64,000 bases of DNA from Pseudomonas anatoliensis (GCF_017976235.1 NZ_JACVHC010000001.1:496001-560000), one strand, 5' to 3'. Positions 25,209 to 34,068 are shown, numbered from the stretch's first letter. A program made the numbers and translations. The notes: generated from the letters alone by a model not told the origin.

Positions 25209-26294
25209 TCAGGCTCTGACTATAAAGGGTTGATGAGGGTCCAGCGGCAGCACGCGAGCCGGATCATTGACCCCGAAGACGCGTAACATCCAGCGATCAC
25301 GGCCGTCGTAGCGGGGTGTAAAACCATCCCGGGCATGCAGGGTTTGCTGGTTCTTGAAGATCAGCATGTCGCCTGGTTGCAGCAATATGTGGTGCACGAC
25401 ATCGGCATGATTGGCGGCGGCGGCGAACAGTTGGAGGGCAAACTGCGCACTGGCGCAGGTCGTTTCGACACTCGCTTTGTTGTAACGGCAATACAGGCCA
25501 TCGGTTGCGCTTCTGTACAGCAAGGGGACGTTTTCCAGCACGTTGCCCTGTTTGCCGAAGGAGGCCGGTCGGCGAACGGTGAATTTCGGTTGTGACAGTT
25601 CTTCTTCGACCCAGGCCGGCAGAATGGCCAGCACCTCGTCAATGGCGACGATGCGCGTCGGCACGTCGAGCTCGCAGCGCAGGCCGGTCAGGGACAGGTA
25701 CTCCGGACAGGCCGACAACTGCGAGACGGGTTCGCAGGTCAAAGGCAGGTGAGGGTTGTCGACATGCATGTCCAGATCCGCACGCGAGCCATAGGAGCTC
25801 TTTTCGGTCTCTCGCTTTTGCTTGGGCGATACGTGACGGAACACGGTGTCGCTGCTTTCACCCTCGTACGCCAACGGACGGGTTTGCAGCGTTTGCAGCA
25901 CGGACAAAATAGCTCCGGCCAGAGTCGACAAGTTCTCGATACCCGGCTCCAGGTCATAGGGCGTGGCGGGCAGTTGCGGGTCCAGCGGCAGCCCCCTTAC
26001 GATCATCGCCACGTCACGGGATTTAGGAAAATTGCGTAGCTGCTGGATTTTCTCGACGCACAGGACACTTTCCAGCAACTGCCCCAGGATCGGCATGTGG
26101 CGGATACCCGAGGCGCTATCGGTCACGTCCAGCAATGCCAGACCGGCCTGAAGTGTGTGTTGTTCTTCGAGCGACAGATGAATTTGCGGTATCTCCCGTC
26201 GGATCGAAGTCACTGATTGTTTTTCCAGCCATTCATGAATGACTTCATCAACACAAGCTGCGGCTTTCCCGATTTCTTTATCCAGCTTCGACAC
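25209..26294 (-). CDS. Fe(II)/2-oxoglutarate oxygenase, TauD/clavaminate-synthase-like (amino-acid hydroxylase type)
   Basis: Protein of 361 residues. The iron ligands are His177 and Asp179 in DMHVDNPH and His320 in QTLHARDGF; Arg334 in GRDRWMLRV fits the 2-oxoglutarate carboxylate. The layout, with ACPEYLSLTGLRCE after the HxD and PGDMLIFKNQQTLHARDG near the end, resembles clavaminate-synthase-like amino-acid hydroxylases such as AsnO and VioC rather than taurine dioxygenase. A GTG start at 26294 was chosen because AGGAG lies 9 bp upstream; the open frame to 26456 overlaps the divergent LysR gene. It is first gene of oxygenase-TSUP-YbaK. Confidence 0.85.
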   Translation of the reverse strand: MSKLDKEIGKAAACVDEVIHEWLEKQSVTSIRREIPQIHLSLEEQHTLQAGLALLDVTDSASGIRHMPILGQLLESVLCVEKIQQLRNFPKSRDVAMIVRGLPLDPQLPATPYDLEPGIENLSTLAGAILSVLQTLQTRPLAYEGESSDTVFRHVSPKQKRETEKSSYGSRADLDMHVDNPHLPLTCEPVSQLSACPEYLSLTGLRCELDVPTRIVAIDEVLAILPAWVEEELSQPKFTVRRPASFGKQGNVLENVPLLYRSATDGLYCRYNKASVETTCASAQFALQLFAAAANHADVVHHILLQPGDMLIFKNQQTLHARDGFTPRYDGRDRWMLRVFGVNDPARVLPLDPHQPFIVRA

Positions 26295-26374
26295 GTCCGT
26301 GCGCTCCTGTTTGCCCAATCCTTGTGGGTTGAGCGGGAAGGTTAACGGAAGGGACTTTTTTGTGTTGCAATGCC

Positions 26375-26390
26375 GCGTTGTGAAAAACGC
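26375..26390. promoter_or_regulatory. Possible LysR operator between the oxygenase operon and its regulator
   Basis: GCGTT-N6-AACGC forms an inverted repeat in the 121-bp divergent gap, 26 bp before the LysR start. It sits in AT-rich sequence and its outer bases extend the symmetry weakly (TTGC and GCAA). LysR proteins commonly bind T-N11-A palindromes at this position. Confidence 0.4.
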
Positions 26391-26415
26391 AATGAGGTGG
26401 AGAGTGGCATTGAAT

Positions 26416-27336
26416 ATGTTGGGGGAACTTGAAGCCTTCGCGACCGTGGCTCGCAAGCGCAGCTTCGTCGCCGCGGCACGGACTCTGGGGCGCTCCCCCA
26501 GCGCGCTGACCCGCGCCGTTCAAGCCCTGGAGGAAAGTGTCGGGCTCAAGTTGTTCAATCGCTCGTCCAATGCCGTGAGCTTGACCGAAGCGGGTGAATG
26601 CTTATTGCCCCACGCGTACAAAATGCTCGATCTGCAACGTGAGGTGGATGAAGACCTGGCCGGTCTCAGCGGCCTGGCCTCCGGCTGGATCCGTTTTTCC
26701 GCCCCCGAGTTTCTCGGAAACGGGGTATTGCCCCGGTTGATCGCGCAATATTGCGAGCGTTATCCAGACGTCAACATCGATGTGATTTTCACCGATGAGA
26801 TCATCGACCCGGCCAAGAGCAAGCTGGACTTCTCGATTCGCGGCGCGTTTCCACAATCCAGCGAATTGATCGGCTTTGCGCTCTGGAGTTACTCACGTTA
26901 TCTGTATGCCAGCCCCGACTACCTGGAGCGCAACGGCATGCCCGACTCCATCGAAGCACTGGAGTCGCACTCGCTGATCCTGCACACGGCGCCACGGATT
27001 CTCAAGGAGTGGAATTTTCGCAGTGAGGAGCAGGCCATCAGCTTTCGGGTTCATCCCAAATTTCGTTTCAGCTCCGGTCTGGCGGTATTCCAGGCAGCCC
27101 TGGCAGGCGTCGGAATCGCCCGCTTGGCGGACTGGATGGCGGAGCCCGAAGTGGAAGCAGGGCGCCTGTGCCGGGTTTGTCCGGAGTACAAACTCACCTC
27201 CAGCAGCGGCGAGAGCCCACAGATGCACGCGGTGTACCCGGCCGGAAATTTGCCGCTGCGGGTGAAGGCATTGATGGAGATGATCCGTGGCTTAGGTGAA
27301 AGCCTCGAATGTAAACGCGGGTCAGCACTGATATGA
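26416..27336 (+). CDS. LysR family regulator, divergent from the oxygenase operon
   Basis: Protein of 306 residues. The N-terminal helix-turn-helix is LEAFATVARKRSFVAAARTLGRSPSALTRAVQALEESVGLKLFNR, and the effector domain starts GWIRFSAPEFLG, as in the large group of LysR proteins resembling DsdC/GcvA/PecT relatives. The ATG at 26416 fits the family start; the open frame upstream runs through the neighbour. The divergent layout makes it the likely regulator of the oxygenase-TSUP-YbaK operon. Confidence 0.9.
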   Translation: MLGELEAFATVARKRSFVAAARTLGRSPSALTRAVQALEESVGLKLFNRSSNAVSLTEAGECLLPHAYKMLDLQREVDEDLAGLSGLASGWIRFSAPEFLGNGVLPRLIAQYCERYPDVNIDVIFTDEIIDPAKSKLDFSIRGAFPQSSELIGFALWSYSRYLYASPDYLERNGMPDSIEALESHSLILHTAPRILKEWNFRSEEQAISFRVHPKFRFSSGLAVFQAALAGVGIARLADWMAEPEVEAGRLCRVCPEYKLTSSSGESPQMHAVYPAGNLPLRVKALMEMIRGLGESLECKRGSALI

Positions 27337-27418
27337 GGTTAGGGGGGCGTTCAGCCCTGTCTGCTCACTATCGAGAGCACGCTGGGTTTTGATGTTTACC
27401 GGACGACGTCATGAGTGC

Positions 27419-27440
27419 TTGGCCGATTGTGGCCTGTTAC
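27419..27440 (+). repeat. Dispersed repeat copy 1 (TTGGCCGATTG-type)
   Basis: TTGGCCGATTGTGGCCTGTT lies in the 165-bp gap after the LysR gene, preceded by GACGTCATGA. A second copy is at 28100-28121. The two flank the P-loop kinase gene in the same orientation. Confidence 0.5.
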
Positions 27441-27501
27441 GAATGGCTGTAATCGGCCAAAAGCGGACTTTTTAGATAATTTGCTCAGGTATCACTGCCC
27501 T

Positions 27502-27987
27502 TCAGAAGCGGTGAATTTTAATCTGGATTCCCTCATCTGCATCCGGAGCACGAAAGTAGCTCGTGATCAAATCGAACTCAGCGTCGCTTGCTGCAAACTC
27601 ATGCTCTGCGCGGCCATTGCGCTGATGTAGCCGGCCCCGACAGGTCTCATCATCCACTTCGATGTAGTGGAAACAGTGGGGAATTTCGGCTGCGTCAGCC
27701 AGACCGCATAACCATTGCCGATCCTCTGGAGTGTTGGCCGGGAAATCCAAAATCACAGTCACGCCAGCCTTCAGCACATCGGTGACAAGCGGGCCCACCA
27801 GTGCCCGAATCTGACGTGCAAGCCGCACGTAATCGGCCACTGAATGGATTTGGTCAGGATAAAGCCTTGAGAGCCAATAATCCTCACTCATTAGAATAGC
27901 CGACCGTTCAGATGCCAAGGACTTGGCCAGCGTCGATTTGCCGGATGCAATCTTGCCTGACATCAAATGAAGCATTGGTTGAGTCAT
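27502..27987 (-). CDS. P-loop ATPase/kinase-like protein
   Basis: Protein of 161 residues with Walker A GKIASGKST near the N-terminus, a following LMSEDYWL and VTVILDFPANT (Walker B-like), and a lid-type segment DDETCRGRLHQRNG. It belongs to the AAA_33/zeta-toxin-like small kinases, which phosphorylate small molecules or nucleotides. The substrate is not evident. It is flanked by two copies of a dispersed repeat, which hints at an acquired segment. Confidence 0.8.
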   Translation of the reverse strand: MTQPMLHLMSGKIASGKSTLAKSLASERSAILMSEDYWLSRLYPDQIHSVADYVRLARQIRALVGPLVTDVLKAGVTVILDFPANTPEDRQWLCGLADAAEIPHCFHYIEVDDETCRGRLHQRNGRAEHEFAASDAEFDLITSYFRAPDADEGIQIKIHRF

Positions 27988-28099
27988 GGGGGACGTCTCC
28001 TTGTCGAGTACTGATATTGCTCATTGACAAGCGTCGAAGCAACCGCAGATCGTCCACTGTCACCTTTGGGGCGGAAGCGGTCGTCATGAACGTCCGGTA

Positions 28100-28121
28100 T
28101 TGGCCGATTGCTGCCTGTCAT
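28100..28121 (+). repeat. Dispersed repeat copy 2 (TTGGCCGATTG-type)
   Basis: TTGGCCGATTGCTGCCTGTC matches copy 1 at 27419 in 17 of the first 20 bases and is preceded by a similar GTCGTCATGA. It lies between the kinase and PchB-like genes. Confidence 0.5.
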
Positions 28122-28142
28122 GACTGACCCCGGCCACTGGTC

Positions 28143-28463
28143 TCAAGTGTCATCTTGTTGAGCAGCCCAATGCTTCATCTCTTCTGCAATGAAGTGATTC
28201 ACCAGGTCGCTGTACATTTTCTCGATTGCATCCGGATTTAGGCCCTCCGCCTCTGCCCACTCGCGTCGAGTTAATAGCATGGCCTTGAACCGCTCTGGTG
28301 CACGAACTGAAGTCGCCGAGGTCTTGAACTTCGAGGCCGCGAGTACGTAGTGAAAGCGCTTGCCCAACAGCTGAATGACAGCCTGATCAAGGGCATCGAT
28401 CTCGCGTCGGATTTCCTCCATGCCTGCACACGCTTCTGGCTGCAAATGATTGATGACTTCCAT
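28143..28463 (-). CDS. Chorismate mutase-fold protein, PchB-like isochorismate lyase
   Basis: All-helical protein of 106 residues. EIRREIDALDQAVIQLLGKRFHYVLAASKFK and the ERFKAMLLTRREWAEAEGL segment align closely with PchB, which releases pyruvate from isochorismate to give salicylate. The substrate-binding Arg and Lys of the fold are present. No isochorismate synthase (pchA) or salicylate ligase is nearby, so either the partner lies elsewhere or the enzyme acts as a chorismate mutase. Confidence 0.82.
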   Translation of the reverse strand: MEVINHLQPEACAGMEEIRREIDALDQAVIQLLGKRFHYVLAASKFKTSATSVRAPERFKAMLLTRREWAEAEGLNPDAIEKMYSDLVNHFIAEEMKHWAAQQDDT

Positions 28464-28625
28464 GTAGGGGGACTCCGTTTGTTGAAAAAACCTTGGGACT
28501 TCATCGTCCTGTTCCGACCGTTAGCAGTCCTTGATGGATAGCGGCTTAATCTGGGCTAAAACTGGCCCACCCTCAATCTCGCACCTGTTCAACCTTCTCC
28601 AGCCCCACTAAATCCATTTACGGCG

Positions 28626-29732
28626 TCATCCCGCAATGATGTTAAACGCGGTAGCTGCCAACACCTCCCCGTTAACCATCACTTTCACCCCATGCCCCCC
28701 AACAAAATGCTTGCGCGTCGTAAAATCCTTAATCACCTGCCTCCGTCCCACAACCACACTCCCAAACCCCGGCAACACCACCGTCTTCAACTTGAAAACC
28801 TTCCCCGAAACCCCGCCATTCGCCTTCACATAGTCAATCGCATAATCAATCACCAACCGCTGCTCTTCAGCCACCGTCGACTTCACCACAAATGACAGCG
28901 TAATCGCTTCTCCCAGCCTCACCACCGCCGGCTCAATTTTCACATCCAACAACTCAACCTCAGGCTTCCCCCCGGCACCAATCACCGTCAACGCCCGCAA
29001 ATCCCCCTGTTTGATCAGACTTCGCAACGCATGCTTCGCAATCCACGCCGTGTGTTTGTTTTCCAGCGACCAGCCTTCAATCGTGTCGAGCACCCACTCG
29101 GGATGCACCTTGGTCACGTCATTCAAGTGATTCGCCACGGACTTGCGCACGTACAGGCTCTCATCCGCCTTCAACCGGTCCAGTATCCCGGCGGCCAACT
29201 GCGGATCCGCCTGCACCGATTCCAGCCGAAACGACCACGGCAGGCGAGGGCGGCTGCCTTCGCTGGCGAGGCGGCGGACGTGGTGGTTTTCGTCTTGGGT
29301 CCAGTCGTGCATCCGTTCCAGCGAGCGTTCCAGGTCGCTGCGCAGGAAGTGGCGGATGGCGAATTCGGAGGAGCCGAAGGTGGTGAAATACTTCAGGGCT
29401 TCCATGGAGGTATCGAATGCGTGGCCGCCGTAGATGGCGACGTAGTGCGGCAGGCACATGCTGACGAATCCACTGTTCAGTCGTGGTGCGAGTTCGCGCA
29501 GCACATCGAGGGAATCTTCGTAGTCCAGCGGCAGCACAGCGTGCAGGCTTTCGCTGACGCGGGCCATGCGTTGCATGACGGACAGGTCGGCGAGTCCGTC
29601 ATTGGCGTGTTTCAAAAAAGCCTTGGCCTTGAACGCCGGATACACAGCGCTCATTTCTGTGGCGATGTGTTGCAAACGCTCGGTGTTAAAGATCTCTTTC
29701 AGTGCCGGTGACGCGGTTTCAGGTGCGCTCAT
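28626..29732 (-). CDS. DNA alkylation repair protein, HEAT-repeat type
   Basis: Protein of 368 residues. The first 250 form HEAT-like repeats of the AlkC/AlkD superfamily (ALKYFTTFGSSEFAIRHFLRSDLERSLERMHDWTQDENHHVRRLASEGSRPRLPW; HPEWVLDTIEGWSLENKHTAWIAKHALRSL split here by context). AlkC/AlkD glycosylases remove N3- and N7-alkylated purines. About 110 C-terminal residues form a beta-rich Ig-like domain, as in AlkC-type members. A GST gene ends 3 bp upstream on the same strand. Confidence 0.82.
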   Translation of the reverse strand: MSAPETASPALKEIFNTERLQHIATEMSAVYPAFKAKAFLKHANDGLADLSVMQRMARVSESLHAVLPLDYEDSLDVLRELAPRLNSGFVSMCLPHYVAIYGGHAFDTSMEALKYFTTFGSSEFAIRHFLRSDLERSLERMHDWTQDENHHVRRLASEGSRPRLPWSFRLESVQADPQLAAGILDRLKADESLYVRKSVANHLNDVTKVHPEWVLDTIEGWSLENKHTAWIAKHALRSLIKQGDLRALTVIGAGGKPEVELLDVKIEPAVVRLGEAITLSFVVKSTVAEEQRLVIDYAIDYVKANGGVSGKVFKLKTVVLPGFGSVVVGRRQVIKDFTTRKHFVGGHGVKVMVNGEVLAATAFNIIAG

Positions 29733-29734
29733 GA

Positions 29735-30340
29735 TCAGGACATCGGCGTGCTGACGAACGCTTCAAGCGTCTCAGCGTAGGCAGTGTATTGGGCGATACG
29801 CGGGTAGCGCGCCACATCGATCTGGTCGGGGACGACGAGGTCGGTGAAGCTCCAGGCGACAGCGAGGCTGATGCCGGCCTGGGTGAGCGTGCCGTCGGTG
29901 GGTAATCCGGTTTTTTCGAGTTCGTGTTCGAGGGCGGTGAAGGCGGCGGCGAGTTGGCCTTCGACGCGTTCGACCCACGGTTGGTATTGGATGTCGGCCG
30001 GGCGCAGGTTGCGTTCGTAATAGAGCTGCACGGCTTTTTCGCAGGCGGCGAGGCTGAGGCCGATCAGGCGCAGGGCGTGGGCGCGTTGGCTCAGGTCTTT
30101 CGGCAGCAGGCTTTTGCCGGAGGCGGTTTCGAGGTAGTCGAGGATGAGGGTCGAATCCATGAGGACGACGCCGTCATCGAGGATCAGGGTGGGCGCCTTG
30201 ACCACCGGGTTGATCTGCTGGAATTGCTCGAAGTGGCGGAACACCGAGACTGACTCGTGTTCGAGGTCGATCCCTAAGCGTTTGGCGGAGATCGCCACGC
30301 GGCGCACGTAAGGGGAGTCCAGCATGCCGATCAGTTTCAT
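29735..30340 (-). CDS. Glutathione S-transferase
   Basis: Protein of 201 residues with a thioredoxin-like N-terminal domain (MKLIGMLDSPYVRRVAISAKRLGI; APTLILDDGVVLMDSTLILDYLE, with the cis-Pro and Ser/Asp of the glutathione site) and a helical C-terminal domain. The ATG at 30340 follows AAGGAA. It is 2 bp upstream of the AlkC/AlkD-like gene, so detoxification and repair of alkylation damage may be expressed together. Confidence 0.9.
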   Translation of the reverse strand: MKLIGMLDSPYVRRVAISAKRLGIDLEHESVSVFRHFEQFQQINPVVKAPTLILDDGVVLMDSTLILDYLETASGKSLLPKDLSQRAHALRLIGLSLAACEKAVQLYYERNLRPADIQYQPWVERVEGQLAAAFTALEHELEKTGLPTDGTLTQAGISLAVAWSFTDLVVPDQIDVARYPRIAQYTAYAETLEAFVSTPMS

Positions 30341-30402
30341 GACGCGTTCCTTCAAGTCAAACCGGTGGGGTAGGCATAACCTAGCCGAGGTTGAAGGAAT
30401 TG

Positions 30403-31311
30403 TCAGTCGTCGAATCCGGCTTGTTCGTGAATCTCATCGACATTCAATTCCAGTCGATAGGCTACGGCCACGAACAATGCTTGGCACAAACACAACGTCG
30501 CACTCAACGAACGAAAAGCCAGCGCACTTCCTTCATTGACCAACAACACGCTGTTCGCGCGTTTGGCCAGTTGCGAGAGGTGGCTGTCGGTGAGGATCAG
30601 GGTGTTGGCCTGTTGTTCGCGGGCGTGGCGCAGGCAGTGTCGGGTTTCCTTGGCGTAGGGGGTGAAGCTGATGGCGATGACCAGGTCGCCTTCGCGGACG
30701 CTGCGCATTTGTTCGCGGTAGCTGCCGCCCAGGCCGGAGACGAGGTGGATGCGTTTCTGAGTGTGTTGCAAGTTGTAAACGAGATAGTCGGCGACGGCGA
30801 AGGAGCGGCGCACGCCGACGACATAGATGTTGTCGGCGTTGACGATCAGGTCGACGGCTTTTTCGAAGGCAATGTCGTCGAGTTCGCGGCCCAGGCGTTC
30901 GATGCCGCTGAGGGTCGCGTCGATGCACTCGCGGGCGAGGTCGCCGTCGCTGGCTTTCTGCGACTGGTTGGCGATCATGTTGCGGATGCGTTGCTGATAG
31001 TTCTGCACTGGCGAGGCTTTGTGGGTGTAGGCGGTGCGGAACAGCGCCTGCATTTCACTGAAGCCGCTGAAGCCGAAACGCTGGGAGAAGCGCACGATGG
31101 CGGACGGATGGACTTCGCATTCGCGGGCGATGTCGCTGATGCGGTCGACCATGATCCGGTCGCTCTGCTGGCTCATGTAGCTGGCAATGCGCTTAAGCTG
31201 GCGCGGCAGGGTTTCGTATTCCTCGGTGATCAGTTGCAGCAGACGCTCGGCAGTGATCGGGGGGCTGGCGAGGGTGGGCTCGTCGGTGGCCGGCAGATCG
31301 GGGCGGGGCAT
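30403..31311 (-). CDS. MurR/RpiR family transcriptional regulator
   Basis: Protein of 302 residues. The N-terminal RpiR helix-turn-helix is seen in MVDRISDIARECEVHPSAIVRFSQRFGFSGFSEMQ. A C-terminal SIS (sugar isomerase) domain follows (DNIYVVGVRRSFAVADYLVYNL; EGDLVIAISFTPYAKETRHCLRHA). RpiR proteins usually sense phosphorylated sugars or related metabolites. No sugar pathway adjoins it, so its target is unclear. Confidence 0.92.
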   Translation of the reverse strand: MPRPDLPATDEPTLASPPITAERLLQLITEEYETLPRQLKRIASYMSQQSDRIMVDRISDIARECEVHPSAIVRFSQRFGFSGFSEMQALFRTAYTHKASPVQNYQQRIRNMIANQSQKASDGDLARECIDATLSGIERLGRELDDIAFEKAVDLIVNADNIYVVGVRRSFAVADYLVYNLQHTQKRIHLVSGLGGSYREQMRSVREGDLVIAISFTPYAKETRHCLRHAREQQANTLILTDSHLSQLAKRANSVLLVNEGSALAFRSLSATLCLCQALFVAVAYRLELNVDEIHEQAGFDD

Positions 31312-31722
31312 AAGTCATCCTTCTGGCTGATCGATAACGCTGTGGCGAGGTGTGGCTGATGTTAGTGGTGGTTTACCGGGTCTGCTTGGCTGAAACGATG
31401 CACTGGCAGGCGAAAAAATCGCGATCAAACGCAGCTTGGTTAGCCGTTGGTCTTCTATATACAGCCGCTAGACTGAATTTCTTGCTATAAACGCACTCCG
31501 ATAACCGCAATGAAGCCTGTGTCAGAGCCTTTTCCGGGCCTTGTCGGACAAATTCCCAGTATTTAGAGTTGCTGATGCCTGAAACGGGCCTTAGACTGCC
31601 GCCCCTCGTAAATTGAGTGCCGGGTGGCATTTGCAATAAACGATGCCTTTTCGTCGACCGGACACGGTTCGCCGGAACGCTCCCTATTTCGCCTTAATGC
31701 ACGTTTTTTTATAGAGATATCA
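31312..31722. other. Intergenic region without a detected gene
   Basis: The 411-bp gap between the divergent RpiR and DksA2-like genes has no convincing coding frame and no REP. It contains several AT-rich -10-like hexamers, for example TATAAA near 31487. No Zur-like palindrome was seen in front of the DksA2-like gene. Confidence 0.5.
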
Positions 31723-32127
31723 ATGACAAAGGACAAGTTGCTGGCCATGCCGGCAGATGACTACATGAATGCTGAGCAACACGCTTTCTTCGCAGAGCTG
31801 TTGCAGAACATGAAAGTCGAAACCCACGAGCGCATTGAGCAAAACCGTATCGCCATCGAGAGCCTGGATACCCCGGCTGATCCGGCGGACGCGGCTTCGG
31901 TTGAAGAAGAGCGCACCTGGCTGGTCAACGCGATCGATCGCGACCAGCGCATGCTGCCGCAACTGGAACAAGCCCTTGAGCGCATCAAGGAAGACAGTTT
32001 TGGCTGGTGCGATGACAGCGGCGAGGCCATTGGCCTGAAGCGCCTGCTGATCAGCCCGACCACCAAGTACTGCATCGAAGCTCAAGAGCGTCACGAGCAG
32101 ATCGATAAGCACCAGCGTCAGGCCTGA
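31723..32127 (+). CDS. dksA2: TraR/DksA family protein lacking the full zinc finger (DksA2-like)
   Basis: Protein of 134 residues with an N-terminal coiled coil (EERTWLVNAIDRDQRMLPQLEQALERI, with acidic tip DPADAASVEEE) that would enter the RNA polymerase secondary channel. The usual four zinc cysteines are reduced to two: CDDS and CIEA replace CxxC and CxxC. P. aeruginosa DksA2 has the same loss and works without zinc. The ATG at 31723 fits the family start MTKDKLLAMPADDYMN. Confidence 0.88.
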   Translation: MTKDKLLAMPADDYMNAEQHAFFAELLQNMKVETHERIEQNRIAIESLDTPADPADAASVEEERTWLVNAIDRDQRMLPQLEQALERIKEDSFGWCDDSGEAIGLKRLLISPTTKYCIEAQERHEQIDKHQRQA

Positions 32128-32163
32128 TTCCTGAGGCGACCCGCCGATTGCGGGTCGTTCTGA

Positions 32164-32217
32164 AAAGATCGCAGCCTTCGGCAACTCTACATGGGGTTGC
32201 AGGGGCTGCGATCTTTG
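32164..32217. repeat. Degenerate REP doublet, type A
   Basis: AAAGATCGCAGCCTTCGGCA faces GGGGCTGCGATCTTT with a shortened, mutated centre (CTCTACATGGGGTTG), directly after the DksA2-like gene. Confidence 0.75.
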
Positions 32218-32350
32218 TTTTTGCTCGTCTGCGATTCCCCGATTGTTTCATTGACCTGACTCAGACCCCGCGACTAACGGACCATAGATAATGGCGTTGT
32301 AGTGGCGTTTAATGCAGTCACAATAATGAGAACAAGCGTGGGGTGTTGAT

Positions 32351-33955
32351 ATGACGAGAGATGGATCTCTGGTTGGGGCTTTGCCTGCACCAGTGCTTTT
32401 GCCGAAAAACCGCTGGATCGCACCGACCCTGCAAAGCATCGCCCTGATGCTGTTGTTGGCCGGCATGACGCTGGGTGAGTGGTCGCTTTACGTTGGCATG
32501 CCCTTGGCGGTGCTGATTGTGTGGCTGCCGCGCCTGCGCACCCGAGCCGTCCCCGATGCACCGCCTGCCGACACCGGCAGCGCCATGTCCGAACTGACTC
32601 GCGACCTTTCCTACACCACTAGCCATAACGCCTTGTCGGCGGCCGGCGTGGCGTTTTCGGTCAAGGAGCTGGCGAGCAAACTCGAATCGCAACTCGATGC
32701 CGCGGCACGGATTGTCAGCAACGCCGAGGTGATGATCGCCACCGAACACGCGACTTCGCAGCTCAGCCGCGATGCACTCGCAGCTGCCAGCGAGGCACAT
32801 CACAGCAGTGCGGCGGGGCGTACCGAATTGATCGATTCGATCTCGCGTATGCATCAGCTCAGTCAGCGCGCAAATGCCAGTCGTGAATTGATCGAAGCCT
32901 TGAGCCTGCGCAGCGATGACATTCAACGTGTGACTTTGGTGATCCAGTCGATTGCCAGCCAGACCAATCTGTTGGCGTTGAACGCGGCGATTGAAGCGGC
33001 GCGGGCTGGCGAGCATGGTCGCGGGTTTGCGGTGGTGGCTGATGAGGTGCGCGGATTGGCGGCGCGGACGGCGTCGGCGACTGGCGAAGTGGGCGAGATG
33101 GTCGCCGACATTCAGCGGCGCACCGCACAAGTAGTGGAGCAGATTCGTGAGTTGTCCAGCGACTTGCACACCGGCGTCGAACAGGTCGAGCACACCGGCC
33201 AGCACTTGGAGAACATCGCTCGGCTGGCGGCTGGGGTGGAAAGTCAGGTCGGTGAAATCGCCCGTGGTGCCGAGACCAATCGCGAGCAGCTCGACAGTCT
33301 GTTCAAGGCCATCGAGCAGATGCGCAGCGATCTGGCGATCAGCGATCAACAGACCCGCCGCCTCGCCGAAGCGGCGGTGCAGATGGAAGGTCAGGCGGAA
33401 ACCATCAGCGAGCGTCTGGCTGAAGTCGGTCTGGATGACTATCACCAGCGCATCTATGATCTGGCGCGCGAAGGGGCGAGTCAGATTGCGGCGCGTTTCG
33501 AGGCGGATGTCGAGCAAGGACGGATCAGTCTCGAAGATCTGTTCGACCGCCAGTATCAGGCAATCGCGAATACTCAACCGACCAAGTATCAAACCCGATT
33601 CGACCGTTATACCGATCAGGTTCTGCCGGCAATTCAGGAGCCATTGTTGCCGCGTCACGAAGGTCTGGTGTTCGCCATTGCCTGCACGCAGCAGGGGTAT
33701 GTGCCGACGCACAATCAGGTGTTCAGCCAGGCACTGACTGGCGATGCGCAGGTCGATGCGGTCAACAACCGGACTAAACGCAAGTTCGCCGACCGCACCG
33801 GGATTCGCTGTGGCAGCCATCAGCAACCGGTGTTGTTGCAGACCTACACGCGTGACACCGGCGAACTGATGCACGACCTGTCAGTGCCGATCACGATAAA
33901 GGGCCGACACTGGGGCGGTCTGCGTTTGGGCTATAAACCGGAAAGTCCGCGCTGA
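32351..33955 (+). CDS. Methyl-accepting chemotaxis protein with C-terminal sensor-like domain
   Basis: Protein of 534 residues. Two hydrophobic helices near residues 24-62 are joined by only a few residues, so there is no periplasmic sensor. The signalling hairpin is intact ([38 protein letters not shown]). After it comes a domain of about 135 residues ([22 protein letters not shown] to [28 protein letters not shown]) that resembles a Cache/PAS-like sensor but lies in the cytoplasm at the C-terminus. It would sense an internal cue. The start ATG follows GTGTTGAT with no strong ribosome site. Confidence 0.85.
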   Translation: MTRDGSLVGALPAPVLLPKNRWIAPTLQSIALMLLLAGMTLGEWSLYVGMPLAVLIVWLPRLRTRAVPDAPPADTGSAMSELTRDLSYTTSHNALSAAGVAFSVKELASKLESQLDAAARIVSNAEVMIATEHATSQLSRDALAAASEAHHSSAAGRTELIDSISRMHQLSQRANASRELIEALSLRSDDIQRVTLVIQSIASQTNLLALNAAIEAARAGEHGRGFAVVADEVRGLAARTASATGEVGEMVADIQRRTAQVVEQIRELSSDLHTGVEQVEHTGQHLENIARLAAGVESQVGEIARGAETNREQLDSLFKAIEQMRSDLAISDQQTRRLAEAAVQMEGQAETISERLAEVGLDDYHQRIYDLAREGASQIAARFEADVEQGRISLEDLFDRQYQAIANTQPTKYQTRFDRYTDQVLPAIQEPLLPRHEGLVFAIACTQQGYVPTHNQVFSQALTGDAQVDAVNNRTKRKFADRTGIRCGSHQQPVLLQTYTRDTGELMHDLSVPITIKGRHWGGLRLGYKPESPR

Positions 33956-34068
33956 TCGATTGTTACGTTTGGTGCAATGAATCTGTGCACGAGGGTTGCT
34001 GTTTCCGCTGTGGCGAAATCATTAACATGCCCGCTTAGTTAGGTAGCTAATGAATTTCGGAGGTCCGC

